Notes under the pieces: generated by a model
What the model was told of the DNA's origin: nothing
The model's input: the letters and a program-made list of their open reading frames with translations, nothing else
Databases searched by the model: none
Part shown: positions 1 through 8,778 of the stretch, piece by piece
Layout of the letters: each line of letters starts with the position of its first letter
How positions within the stretch are numbered: position 1 is the first letter of the stretch
Assembly: GCF_025141935.1 (NCBI RefSeq)
Contig: NZ_CP081120.1
Span: 2,790,001 to 2,854,000, forward strand
DNA length: 64,000 bases
Direction of reading: 5' to 3'
From: Sulfitobacter sp. S190
GTDB taxonomy: Bacteria > Pseudomonadota > Alphaproteobacteria > Rhodobacterales > Rhodobacteraceae
Position numbers and translations under genes: made by a program

Positions 1-113
1 AAATTGCGCTGCTGACGCGGCGTGTGGAGATGCTGATGCGCCGCGAGGCCGAGCGCGACAGCGATCCCACCGGCGGTGTGGTCATCGGCGATGAACGTCC
101 GCCGCACTACTAG
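1..113 (+). CDS. C-terminal end of an unidentified protein (5' truncated)
   Basis: An open frame enters from the left edge and stops at TAG 111-113. The visible tail is about 36 residues: a helical Arg/Glu-rich stretch (LLTRRVEMLMRREAERD) and then a short polar end. Codon use has the strong G/C third-position bias of the neighbours, so it looks like a real gene end. It converges on the minus-strand lipoprotein gene, 11 bp away. The fragment is too short to assign a family. Confidence 0.55.
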   Translation, partial: IALLTRRVEMLMRREAERDSDPTGGVVIGDERPPHY

Positions 114-124
114 GGCGTCGGGGT

Positions 125-1063
125 CTAGTCGGTCGTCTTGACAGCACTGGCCAGCACCGCGCCATCGTGGATCAGGAATTCTTTCCACCGGCCGTTGGTT
201 TCGGCGTATTCATAGGCGCTCAGGAACGCGGTATTCTTGTCGAGCCTGCCGATCCGCCGCGCGTCGCACGGCTTGCGTTTGCCCACCTTGCAGACCGAGG
301 CTTTCACCTTGTCATAGGCCTTGTCCGTCGCGGCATACGGCAGATGCCGCCCCGCCGGTCCGAACCGCAGCACCTCGTAGAAAGACGGCGCACCCACCAG
401 CGCCGTGGCGGCGGTAAACTGGCGCGGGCATTTGTCGTCAAATCCGGTCAGGTAGAACGTCCGCTTGCTCTTGATGCCGGGGTTGGTGTCATAGAGCGCA
501 AAGCCGCGCCCGCCCATGTTCTCGACCCGCGTGCCCAGCGGCTTGCCCCGCGCCTCGCAGACGCGCGCGATCTCGCCAAAGGCCAGCACCGTGCCATAGG
601 GCACATCGGCGGTGTCGGGCCCGTTGCGCGCGCTGCTGCCGGCGCCGCGGCCGAACAATCCGCCGCGGCGCGGTTGGGTGGCCTGCGGGCTGTCTGCGCT
701 GTCGGCATCCGGACTGCGGGTCGCCACGACGACGGTCGCGGCCGTCTGCGGTGTTGCCGCCTCCGGTGCGGCGGCGGTCGCGCTGTCGACCAGACGGCCG
801 AAAAATCCGCGTGGTTTGTCAGGTGAAGCGCTTTGTGCTGTGGCCTGCGTGTCTGCGCCGGTTTCCGCATCTGCGGGCAGGTCGCGTCCCTCTGCCGCAT
901 CGGTGCCCAGAAACCCGTCGCGCGCCACTTCCGCCGCATCCGGTGCCACGGCAGCCGTGTCGCTTGCCGGCACGTCCACATCCGACAACCGGTCGACCCC
1001 CGACAGCGGATCCGCGCAGGCAGCAAGCCCCAAAACAATCACACAGGCGACAAGTGCACGCAC
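125..1063 (-). CDS. Putative lipoprotein with low-complexity linker and C-terminal domain of unknown function
   Basis: A 312-residue protein read from a GTG start at 1063, chosen because GGGAGGG lies just upstream and because this start puts a clean lipoprotein signal at the N terminus (VIVLGLAAC, with Cys about residue 15). An ATG 21 codons further upstream would add an Arg-rich extension in front of the signal. Residues about 20-150 are Ala/Asp/Pro-rich linker holding two similar short motifs, RGFFGRL and RGGLFGRG. Residues about 150-312 look folded and carry four cysteines (in RVCEARG, DKCPRQF, SVCKVG and KPCDAR), which could form disulfides in the periplasm. No family is recognised. It is 3' of dnaE on the same strand, with a 110-bp gap. 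Confidence 0.6.
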   Translation of the reverse strand: MRALVACVIVLGLAACADPLSGVDRLSDVDVPASDTAAVAPDAAEVARDGFLGTDAAEGRDLPADAETGADTQATAQSASPDKPRGFFGRLVDSATAAAPEAATPQTAATVVVATRSPDADSADSPQATQPRRGGLFGRGAGSSARNGPDTADVPYGTVLAFGEIARVCEARGKPLGTRVENMGGRGFALYDTNPGIKSKRTFYLTGFDDKCPRQFTAATALVGAPSFYEVLRFGPAGRHLPYAATDKAYDKVKASVCKVGKRKPCDARRIGRLDKNTAFLSAYEYAETNGRWKEFLIHDGAVLASAVKTTD

Positions 1064-1173
1064 GAAAACCCTCCCGATACCTCGCGCTTGTGTAGCGAAC
1101 ACCGCCCGCGCCGTCCAGCGGGCCATCGCGTCACATCCCGGCTCCGCCGGATCACGCCGATGCCTGCGGGTGC

Positions 1174-4100
1174 TCAGATTTCCTCGACCTCGAGCACCCC
1201 GCCCAGCGACCGGATCGCGCCCTTGATCTGCGGTGTGACGGGAAATTCCGCGCCCAGATCCACCTCGACTTCACCGGGCAGGCTGGGGTCCATCAGGCAC
1301 AGCTGCACCGGCCCCTTGCCCGCCGCCCGCGCGGCCGTGCGCGCGCCCGCCAGCACATCCGACACCGCCGCGATCGCGGCCGGGCTCTCGATGAAAATCT
1401 TCAGCCCCATGCCCCCCGCATCGGCCACTGCCGCCTCTACCGGCGCCACCGACCGGCCCAGCAGCTTGAGCTGGTCGCTCTCCATCGTGGCCTCGACGGT
1501 GACGACCACCTTCGATCCCGTCTCCAGATGATCGCGCGCCAGCTCCAGCGTGTCGGAGAACAGCGTCACCTCATAGGCGCCCGTCGGATCGCTCAGCTGG
1601 GCAAAGGCAAACCGGTTGCCCCGCGCCGACTTGCGCTCCTGCCGGCCCGCGACCACACCGGCCAGCCGCGCATTCATCGCCCCGCGGTCGGCCACCTTGT
1701 CGGTCAACCCGTCCAGCGTCATGAACGGCACACCGCGGTCATTGCCCCACTTGCGGTTCAGCGGCCCCATATAATCATCCAGCGGATGCCCCGACAGGTA
1801 GAACCCCACCGCCTTGAACTCCTCGGTCAGCCGCTCGGCACTCAGCCAATCGTCGCCCGCCATGATGCGCGGCTCGGGCAGATCGTCACCCGCCTCCCCG
1901 AACAACGACACCTGGTTTGACGCCTTCTGATCGAAAATCGCCGCCGAATAGGCCACCAGCGCATCCAGCGCGCCAAAGACACGGCGGCGGTTGGGATCAA
2001 GCTGGTCAAAGGCGCCGGACCGGGCCAGCATCTCCAGCGGGCGCTTGCCCACCCGTTTCAGATCCACCCGCCGCGCCATGTCGAACAACGTGGCAAACGG
2101 CCTGTCGACACCTTCCACCTTGCGGCCCTCGGTCACCAGACGCATCGCCTCCACGCCCACGTTCTTGAGCGCGCCCAGCGCATAGACCAGCGCCCCGTCA
2201 ACAACCTTGAACGTCGCATCCGACCGGTTCACGCAGGGCGGCACCCAAGGCAATTCCAGCCGCTTGCGGACCTCTTCGAAATACACGGCCAACTTGTCGG
2301 TCAGATGGATATCGCAATTCATCACGCCAGCCATGAACTCGACCGGATGGTTCGCCTTGAGCCACGCGGTCTGGTAGCTGACGACCGCATAGGCCGCCGC
2401 GTGGGACTTGTTGAACCCGTAGTTGGCGAATTTCTCCAACAGGTCGAACACTTCCGAGGCCTTCTTCTTCTCGACCCCGTTCTCCATCGCGCCCTTTTCG
2501 AACTTGGGGCGCTCCTTGGCCATCTCCTCGGCGATCTTCTTGCCCATCGCACGGCGCAACAGGTCCGCCCCGCCAAGGCTGTAGCCCGCCATGACCTGCG
2601 CGATCTGCATCACCTGTTCCTGATAAACGATGATGCCCTGCGTCTCTTCGAGAATGTGATCGATCAGCGGATGCACACTCTCGCGCTCGCGCTTGCCGTT
2701 CTTGACCTCGCAATAGGTCGGAATGTTCTCCATCGGACCGGGCCTGTAAAGTGCCACCAGCGCCACGATGTCCTCGATACAGGTGGGCTTCATCCGCTTG
2801 AGCGCATCCATCATGCCCGAGCTTTCCACCTGGAACACCGCCACCGTCTTGGCCGCGGCATACAGCCTGTAGGACGCCTCGTCATCCAGCGGGATCGTGG
2901 CGATGTCGTCAAGCAGCCCCTCGGGCGGCTCGAACAGCTCCGTGCCATCGGCGGCGATGTGCAGATGACGCCCCGACGCCTTGATCTGGTCCACCGCGTT
3001 CTGGATCACGGTCAGGGTTTTCAGACCCAGAAAGTCGAATTTCACCAGCCCCGCCTGCTCGACCCATTTCATGTTGAACTGGGTGGCGGGCATGTCCGAT
3101 CGCGGATCCTGATAGAGCGGCACCAGCGCGTCCAGCGGGCGATCGCCAATCACCACCCCCGCCGCGTGGGTCGAGGCATTGCGCAACAGCCCCTCCACCT
3201 GCTGGCCGTATTCCAGCAGGCGTGCGACCACCTCCTCGCTGCGGGCTTCCTCGCGCAACCGCGGCTCGTCGGCCAGCGCCTTTTCGATGCTGACGGGTTT
3301 GACCCCTTCGACGGGGATCATCTTCGACAGACGGTCCACCTGCCCGTAGGGCATCTGCAACACGCGCCCGATGTCGCGCACCGCGGCCTTCGACAGAAGC
3401 GCGCCAAAGGTGATGATCTGGCCCACTTTGTCACGGCCGTATTTCTCCTGCACATAGCGGATCACCTCTTCGCGGCGGTCCATGCAGAAATCGATGTCGA
3501 AATCCGGCATCGATACCCGTTCGGGGTTCAAGAACCGCTCGAACAGAAGCGAGTACCGCAGCGGATCGAGATCGGTGATCAACAGCGCATAGGCCACCAA
3601 CGATCCCGCGCCGGACCCCCGCCCCGGCCCCACCGGAATGCCCTGATCCTTGGCCCATTTGATGAAATCGGCAACGATCAGGAAATAGCCGGGAAACCCC
3701 ATGCCCTCGATGATCTTCAGCTCGAAATCCAGTCGTGCCTCGTATTCGGCCACCTCTGTGGCATGCGGGATGATCGCCAACCGCGCGCGCAGCCCCTCTT
3801 CGGCCTGACGGCGCAACTCGGCCACCTCGTCATCGGCAAACTTCGGCAGGATCGGATCGCGGCGATAGGCCTGAAAGGCACAGCGCTTGGCAATCTCGAC
3901 GGTGTTCTCGATCGCTTCGGGCAGATCGGCGAACAGGGTGACCATTTCGGACTGCGATTTGAAATAATGCTGCGGGGTCAGACGGCGGCGACCGTCCTGC
4001 TGATCGACATAGGCGCCTTCCGCAATACAGATCAGCGCGTCATGCGCCTCAAACATGTCGGTCTTGGGAAAATAGACATCGTTCGTGGCCACCAGCGGCA

Positions 4101-4710
4101 GCTCCATTGCATAGGCCATCTCGATATGACCCCGCTCGGTCAGCCGCTCGGCCTCCGGCGGGCCGCTGTCGGTCGGGTGGCGCTGCAACTCGACATAGAG
4201 CCGGTCGCCAAAGGCCGCCGCCAGCCGGTCCATCAACGCCTGCGCGGCGGGGCGCTGGCCGTTTTGCAGCAAGCGGCCCACCGGCCCGTCCGGCCCGCCG
4301 GTCAGGCAGATCACATCGGTGGCATGGGCGGCCAGCTGGTCCAGCGTCACCTGCGGCAGCGCGCCGTCCTTGTCGACGTAAAGACAGGTGTTGAGCTTCA
4401 TCAGGTTTTCGTAGCCGGTCTCGCTCTGGGCCAGCAGCACCACCGGCGCGGGATCGCGGGCGCGCTCGCCGGGTCCGACCTGCACGTATTCCACATCGAC
4501 CTGACAGCCGATGATCGGCTGGACACCCGCCCCCGTCATCGCGACGGAATACTCGAGTGCCGCAAACATGTTGTTGGTATCGGTCAGCGCCAGCGCAGGC
4601 ATCTGCGCGTCAACGCACATCGCAGGCAGCTTTTTCAGCCGCAGCGCCCCCTCCAGCAAAGAGTACTCGGAATGGGTGCGCAGGTGAATGAATCGGGGGG
4701 TCTGGGTCAT
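1174..4710 (-). CDS. dnaE: DNA polymerase III alpha subunit (replicative polymerase)
   Basis: A 1178-residue protein, the normal length for DnaE1. It is the catalytic polymerase subunit of the replisome. The N terminus (HLRTHSEYSLLEGA) is the PHP domain. The polymerase catalytic motif MPDFDIDF sits near residue 403, and a GPGRGSGAGSLV loop precedes it. A helix-hairpin-helix/beta-binding region and a C-terminal OB-fold (AGVVAGRQERKS) follow. The start at 4710 gives the usual DnaE N terminus (MTQTPRFIHLRTHS). The gene is transcribed divergently from xdhA across a 271-bp gap. Identification is secure from motif order and length. Confidence 0.98.
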   Translation of the reverse strand: MTQTPRFIHLRTHSEYSLLEGALRLKKLPAMCVDAQMPALALTDTNNMFAALEYSVAMTGAGVQPIIGCQVDVEYVQVGPGERARDPAPVVLLAQSETGYENLMKLNTCLYVDKDGALPQVTLDQLAAHATDVICLTGGPDGPVGRLLQNGQRPAAQALMDRLAAAFGDRLYVELQRHPTDSGPPEAERLTERGHIEMAYAMELPLVATNDVYFPKTDMFEAHDALICIAEGAYVDQQDGRRRLTPQHYFKSQSEMVTLFADLPEAIENTVEIAKRCAFQAYRRDPILPKFADDEVAELRRQAEEGLRARLAIIPHATEVAEYEARLDFELKIIEGMGFPGYFLIVADFIKWAKDQGIPVGPGRGSGAGSLVAYALLITDLDPLRYSLLFERFLNPERVSMPDFDIDFCMDRREEVIRYVQEKYGRDKVGQIITFGALLSKAAVRDIGRVLQMPYGQVDRLSKMIPVEGVKPVSIEKALADEPRLREEARSEEVVARLLEYGQQVEGLLRNASTHAAGVVIGDRPLDALVPLYQDPRSDMPATQFNMKWVEQAGLVKFDFLGLKTLTVIQNAVDQIKASGRHLHIAADGTELFEPPEGLLDDIATIPLDDEASYRLYAAAKTVAVFQVESSGMMDALKRMKPTCIEDIVALVALYRPGPMENIPTYCEVKNGKRERESVHPLIDHILEETQGIIVYQEQVMQIAQVMAGYSLGGADLLRRAMGKKIAEEMAKERPKFEKGAMENGVEKKKASEVFDLLEKFANYGFNKSHAAAYAVVSYQTAWLKANHPVEFMAGVMNCDIHLTDKLAVYFEEVRKRLELPWVPPCVNRSDATFKVVDGALVYALGALKNVGVEAMRLVTEGRKVEGVDRPFATLFDMARRVDLKRVGKRPLEMLARSGAFDQLDPNRRRVFGALDALVAYSAAIFDQKASNQVSLFGEAGDDLPEPRIMAGDDWLSAERLTEEFKAVGFYLSGHPLDDYMGPLNRKWGNDRGVPFMTLDGLTDKVADRGAMNARLAGVVAGRQERKSARGNRFAFAQLSDPTGAYEVTLFSDTLELARDHLETGSKVVVTVEATMESDQLKLLGRSVAPVEAAVADAGGMGLKIFIESPAAIAAVSDVLAGARTAARAAGKGPVQLCLMDPSLPGEVEVDLGAEFPVTPQIKGAIRSLGGVLEVEEI

Positions 4711-4795
4711 GGCGCGATGTTAGCCAAGCCGCCCCGCCGCCGCCACCGCGAAACGCGCGCGGCGCAGGGGGGATCTGCCGGGCGGTGTACGCGCG

Positions 4796-4812
4796 GTGCA
4801 CATCGTGTGCAC
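4796..4812. promoter_or_regulatory. 17-bp palindrome upstream of xdhA
   Basis: A perfect inverted repeat, GTGCACA-TCG-TGTGCAC, with 7-bp arms and a 3-bp spacer. It lies 170 bp upstream of xdhA and 86 bp upstream of the divergent dnaE start. A related half-site, GTGTAC, lies just to the left at about 4786. It resembles a dimeric repressor operator. The cognate regulator is not in the window, so the link to purine-responsive control is inference. Confidence 0.45.
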
Positions 4813-4874
4813 AGGATGTGACACCTGCCTGCGCCTGGTGCCACGTCACTGCGCAAATCTGCGCCCGCGGCCTT

Positions 4875-4894
4875 GCCAAGCGCGCCCGCTTGGC
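4875..4894. promoter_or_regulatory. Inverted repeat in the dnaE-xdhA intergenic region
   Basis: GCCAAGCG and CGCTTGGC form perfect 8-bp arms around a 4-base spacer (CGCC), 87 bp upstream of the xdhA start. It could be an operator or a leader hairpin. There is no T-run after it, so it is not an intrinsic terminator. Confidence 0.4.
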
Positions 4895-4981
4895 TCTAGC
4901 CTGCGTCAGGGGCCCGTGTTCTACGCCGCATCGAACACGCCCGCCTCCCCAGACATCCGGTACCGCGGCGGGGTTTTCCCC

Positions 4982-6385
4982 ATGCAAATCTCGTTCCACC
5001 TCAACGGAACCCCTGTCACCCTGACGGACCCGTCCCCGACGCTGACACTTCTCGATTGGTTGCGTGAAAACAAACACTTGACCGGCACAAAGGAAGGCTG
5101 CAACGAAGGCGATTGCGGCGCCTGCAGCGTCATGGTGACGGACGCCGGAGGCAGCCACGCGCTCAACGCGTGCATCCTGTTCATGCCGCAGCTTGCAGGC
5201 AAACACGTCACCACCGTCGAAGGGCTCGCCGCCCCCGACGGCACCCTGCACCCCGTCCAGCAAACCATGATCGACCACCACGCCAGCCAATGCGGCTTCT
5301 GCACCCCCGGCTTCGTCGTCACCATGGCCGCCGCCCACCTGCAAGGCACCACCGATCACGACACCGCCCTCGCCGGCAACCTGTGCCGCTGCACCGGCTA
5401 CGCCCCTATCGTGCGCGCCGCAAAGGCTGCCGAAAATGCGCCTGTTCCCAACCACTTGCGCAACCTCGGCCTTCATCTTGCCGACAAAACTCCGGGGGAG
5501 CAGCCAAGGGCTGCGGGGGCAGCGCCCCGCTTTCCTGCCGCACCGCGCGACACGGACACCCTTGCGGAAATCTACAAAGCAACCCCCGAGGCCACTCTCG
5601 TCGCGGGCGCCACGGACGTGGGTCTATGGGTCACCAAACAGCTGCGTGACCTGGGACCTGTCATCTTTCTCAACCAATGCGCATCCTTGCGCGACATCAC
5701 CCAGACCGAAACCCACTGGCACATCGGGGCGATGGCCACGATCCGCGATCTCGAAGAAGCTCTGGATCCGCATTTCCCCAGCCTCGGTGCGCTCTTGCGC
5801 CGCTATGGATCGCCGCAGGTCCGCAACGCCGCGACGCTGGGCGGCAATATCGCAAACGGCTCTCCCATCGGGGACGGATCGCCCGCCATGATCGCGCTCG
5901 GCGCACGGCTGCACCTGCGCTGCGGGGACATCCGGCGCGAGATCACACTCGAGGATTTCTTCATCAGCTACGGCAAGCAGGACCGCAAACCCGGCGAATT
6001 CGTCGAAGCGATCAGCGTGCCGAAGCAGACCGACACCTTGCACTGCCACAAGCTCTCCAAACGCTTCGATCAGGACATCTCCGCCGTTTGCGGGTGCTTC
6101 AATCTGCCCGGTGACGGGCGGCTTTTCGGTGAGGTACGGCTCGCGTTCGGGGGCATGGCGGGCACGCCCATGCGGGCCAAGGCCGCCGAAGCCGCATTGC
6201 GCGGCGCGCCCATCAGCCTCGCCTCGGCACAGGCCGCAGCAGAGGCCCTGCAAGACGATTTCACACCGCTTTCCGACATGCGCGCCTCAGCGCACTACCG
6301 GATGCAGGCCGCACAAAACATGCTCTTGCGGTCCGTGCACAGCTTGCTCGGCACTCCAACCGACCTGCATGAGGTGACAGCATGA
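4982..6385 (+). CDS. xdhA: Xanthine dehydrogenase small subunit (2Fe-2S and FAD)
   Basis: A 467-residue electron-transfer subunit of the molybdenum hydroxylase that converts hypoxanthine to xanthine to urate. The start at ATG 4982 gives the canonical ferredoxin N terminus (MQISFHLNGTPVTLT); the frame is open further upstream but non-homologous. Cysteines C40, C45, C48 and C64 bind the first 2Fe-2S cluster. C104, C107, C135 and C137 (GFCTPG, NLCRCTGY) bind the second. Residues about 190-360 are the FAD-binding domain and the rest is the CO-dehydrogenase flavoprotein C-terminal domain. The linker at about residues 170-186 is encoded by a palindromic repeat (see 5491-5530). The stop overlaps the xdhB start by 4 bp. 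Confidence 0.95.
   Translation: MQISFHLNGTPVTLTDPSPTLTLLDWLRENKHLTGTKEGCNEGDCGACSVMVTDAGGSHALNACILFMPQLAGKHVTTVEGLAAPDGTLHPVQQTMIDHHASQCGFCTPGFVVTMAAAHLQGTTDHDTALAGNLCRCTGYAPIVRAAKAAENAPVPNHLRNLGLHLADKTPGEQPRAAGAAPRFPAAPRDTDTLAEIYKATPEATLVAGATDVGLWVTKQLRDLGPVIFLNQCASLRDITQTETHWHIGAMATIRDLEEALDPHFPSLGALLRRYGSPQVRNAATLGGNIANGSPIGDGSPAMIALGARLHLRCGDIRREITLEDFFISYGKQDRKPGEFVEAISVPKQTDTLHCHKLSKRFDQDISAVCGCFNLPGDGRLFGEVRLAFGGMAGTPMRAKAAEAALRGAPISLASAQAAAEALQDDFTPLSDMRASAHYRMQAAQNMLLRSVHSLLGTPTDLHEVTA
5491..5530. repeat. REP-like GC-rich palindromic element inside xdhA
   Basis: Two adjacent stem-loops: GCAGCC-AAG-GGCTGC (5500-5514), then GCGGGG and CCCCGC around a 6-base loop (5513-5530). From general knowledge, GC-rich palindromes of this style (GGGGGCAGCGCCCC core) are common between genes in Rhodobacterales genomes. 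Here the element is in frame and encodes a Pro/Ala/Gly/Arg-rich stretch (TPGEQPRAAGAAPR) in the flexible linker between the iron-sulfur and FAD domains of XdhA. No second copy was noticed in the window. Confidence 0.5.
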
Positions 6386-8778
6386 GCGTCTCAAAACCCC
6401 TGCCCCACGACGCCGCGCACCTGCACGTAACGGGGGCCGCGCGCTACGTTGACGACATTCCGACGCCCGCGAATACGTTGCATCTGGCTTTCGGGCTCAG
6501 CGATACGGCGCGGGGCACGCTCAAGAAGGTCGATCTTGCCGATGTGCGGGCCGGCGAGGGCGTTGTGGCCGTGCTGACAGCGGATGACCTGCCCTTCGAC
6601 AACGATGTATCGCCCTCCAATCACGACGAGCCTTTGCTGGCCGACGGCACGGTCCACTACAAGGGGCAGCCGATCTTCCTGGTGGTTGCCACGTCCCATC
6701 TCGCCGCCCGCCGCGCGGCCCGGCTTGGCAAGATCGAGATCGACGCACAGGATCCGATCCTGAGCATCGAGGCCGCACTTGCCGCCGACAGCCGCTTTGA
6801 GGACGGCCCGCGCATATACGCAAAGGGCGATGTCACAAACGCGCTGTCGCAGGCGGCGCATCGGCTGTCGGGCAGCGTCGATGTTGGCGGGCAAGAGCAT
6901 TTCTATCTCGAAGGGCAGGCCGCGATGGCCCTGCCTGGCGAAGATGGCGACATGACCGTCCACAGCTCCACCCAGCACCCGACGGAGATACAGCACAAGG
7001 TGGCTGAAGCACTTGGCACGCCGATGCATGCCGTGCGGGTCGAAACGCGGCGCATGGGCGGTGGCTTTGGCGGCAAGGAAAGCCAGGGCAACGCGCTCGC
7101 GGTGGCCTGCGCCATCGCAGCCCGTCTGACAGGCGCGCCGTGCAAGATGCGCTACGACCGCGATGACGATATGGTCATCACCGGCAAGCGGCACGATTTT
7201 CGCATCGATTACGACGTGGGCTTTGATGATGACGGCAGGCTCACGGCCGTGGATTTCACGCATTACGCGCGCTGTGGATGGGCGATGGACCTGAGCCTGC
7301 CCGTCGCCGACCGCGCCATGCTGCATGCCGATAACGCCTATCACCTCGCCGATGTGCGCATTACATCGCACCGGCTGAAGACCAACACCCAATCTGCCAC
7401 CGCCTTCCGCGGGTTCGGCGGGCCGCAGGGGATCGTGGGGATCGAGCGGGTCATGGATCACGTGGCCGCCCACCTCGGCCTCGACCCTCTGGTGGTGCGG
7501 CAGCGCAATTTCTACCGTGACCTGCTGCAGAAGGACACGCCCGTGGGCACCGCAGCACCCGCCGACCCCCGCCCGCAAAGCGACGCGGCAAGCCGTGGCG
7601 CGCAAGCAGACACCGATGCGCCGCAAATCGCGCCGGAGCCCGTCGATGTGCAGACCACTCCCTATCACCAGCCGGTCACGGACTGCATCATCAACGCGCT
7701 GTCGGAGCGGCTCATCGACACGTCGGACTATCACGCCCGCCGCGCCGCGATTGCACGATGGAACGATGAAAATCCGGTTTTGAAGCGCGGCATCGCCCTG
7801 ACGCCGGTCAAATTCGGCATCTCCTTCACGCTTACCCATCTCAATCAGGCGGGCGCGCTTGTGCATGTCTATCAGGACGGCTCCGTGCATCTGAACCACG
7901 GGGGCACCGAGATGGGTCAGGGCCTGTTCCAGAAAGTCGCCCAGGTCGCGGCAAGCCGTTTCGGTCTGCCGCTCGATTCCATAAAGATCACCGCGACCGA
8001 CACGGCCAAAGTGCCAAATACCTCGGCCACCGCAGCGAGTTCGGGCAGCGATCTGAACGGCATGGCGGTTCAAATCGCCTGTGACACCATCCGCGACCGC
8101 ATCGCCGCCCATCTGGCTGAATTGCATCAGGCGCATCCTAACCAGATCAGGTTTGCCGACGGTCAGGTGCATTTGCCGGGCGAGACGATCAGCTTTGCCC
8201 AGGCGGCAAGCCTTGCCTATCAAGGGCGCGTCAGCCTGTCGTCGACGGGGTTCTACAAGACCCCTGACATCCAGTGGGACCGTATCGCGGGCAAGGGCAG
8301 ACCGTTCTATTACTTTGCCTATGGCGCAGCCGTGACCGAGGTCGTCATTGACACGCTGACGGGCGAGAACCGGATTCTCCGGGCGGATGTTCTGCACGAC
8401 GCGGGAACGTCGCTGAACCCCGCGCTCGACATCGGACAGGTGGAAGGCGCCTTTGTTCAGGGCGCGGGCTGGCTGACCACGGAGGAGCTTGTCTGGGATG
8501 ACACCGGCGCGCTGCGGACGCATGCACCGGCAACCTATAAAATTCCGGCCTGCGGGGACCGGCCCGATGTGTTCAACGTCGATCTGTGGAACGCGCCAAA
8601 CCCCGCGCAGACGGTGTACCGGTCCAAGGCGGTGGGCGAGCCGCCGTTCATGTTGGGTATTTCCGCCTGGGCCGCGCTGGCCGATGCGATACGCGCCTGC
8701 GGCGATGGCTACGGTGATCTGCAAACGCCCGCGACCGCCGAAGCCGTATTGGCAGCCGTAACGCGGACCCGCGCGTGA
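6382..8778 (+). CDS. xdhB: Xanthine dehydrogenase large subunit (molybdopterin-binding)
   Basis: A 798-residue catalytic subunit, close to the size of Rhodobacter capsulatus XdhB (about 777). Molybdenum-cofactor motifs are visible: RMGGGFGGKES near residue 228, TAFRGFGGPQG near 340, and the active-site glutamate in KAVGEPPF near 753. Residues about 390-432 form a low-complexity Pro/Ala/Asp/Gln-rich insertion before the second Mo-binding domain. It starts by ATGA overlap with xdhA and ends overlapping the GTG start of xdhC, so the three genes are surely cotranscribed and probably translationally coupled. The complex is cytoplasmic, an (alpha-beta)2 heterotetramer in the family. Confidence 0.95.
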   Translation: MSVSKPLPHDAAHLHVTGAARYVDDIPTPANTLHLAFGLSDTARGTLKKVDLADVRAGEGVVAVLTADDLPFDNDVSPSNHDEPLLADGTVHYKGQPIFLVVATSHLAARRAARLGKIEIDAQDPILSIEAALAADSRFEDGPRIYAKGDVTNALSQAAHRLSGSVDVGGQEHFYLEGQAAMALPGEDGDMTVHSSTQHPTEIQHKVAEALGTPMHAVRVETRRMGGGFGGKESQGNALAVACAIAARLTGAPCKMRYDRDDDMVITGKRHDFRIDYDVGFDDDGRLTAVDFTHYARCGWAMDLSLPVADRAMLHADNAYHLADVRITSHRLKTNTQSATAFRGFGGPQGIVGIERVMDHVAAHLGLDPLVVRQRNFYRDLLQKDTPVGTAAPADPRPQSDAASRGAQADTDAPQIAPEPVDVQTTPYHQPVTDCIINALSERLIDTSDYHARRAAIARWNDENPVLKRGIALTPVKFGISFTLTHLNQAGALVHVYQDGSVHLNHGGTEMGQGLFQKVAQVAASRFGLPLDSIKITATDTAKVPNTSATAASSGSDLNGMAVQIACDTIRDRIAAHLAELHQAHPNQIRFADGQVHLPGETISFAQAASLAYQGRVSLSSTGFYKTPDIQWDRIAGKGRPFYYFAYGAAVTEVVIDTLTGENRILRADVLHDAGTSLNPALDIGQVEGAFVQGAGWLTTEELVWDDTGALRTHAPATYKIPACGDRPDVFNVDLWNAPNPAQTVYRSKAVGEPPFMLGISAWAALADAIRACGDGYGDLQTPATAEAVLAAVTRTRA

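Noticed and set aside
1138..1150. CCGGC-TCC-GCCGG hairpin downstream of dnaE
   Set aside because: A 5-bp stem with a 3-base loop and no T-run; common by chance at this GC content.
2305..4821. Very long open frame on the plus strand opposite dnaE
   Set aside because: It is an antisense shadow produced by the strong G/C third-position bias of dnaE, with a His/Arg/Gln-rich composition that matches no family and no ribosome-binding site.
6391..8724. Long minus-strand open frame opposite xdhB
   Set aside because: Shadow frame with no recognisable domains, fully inside xdhB.
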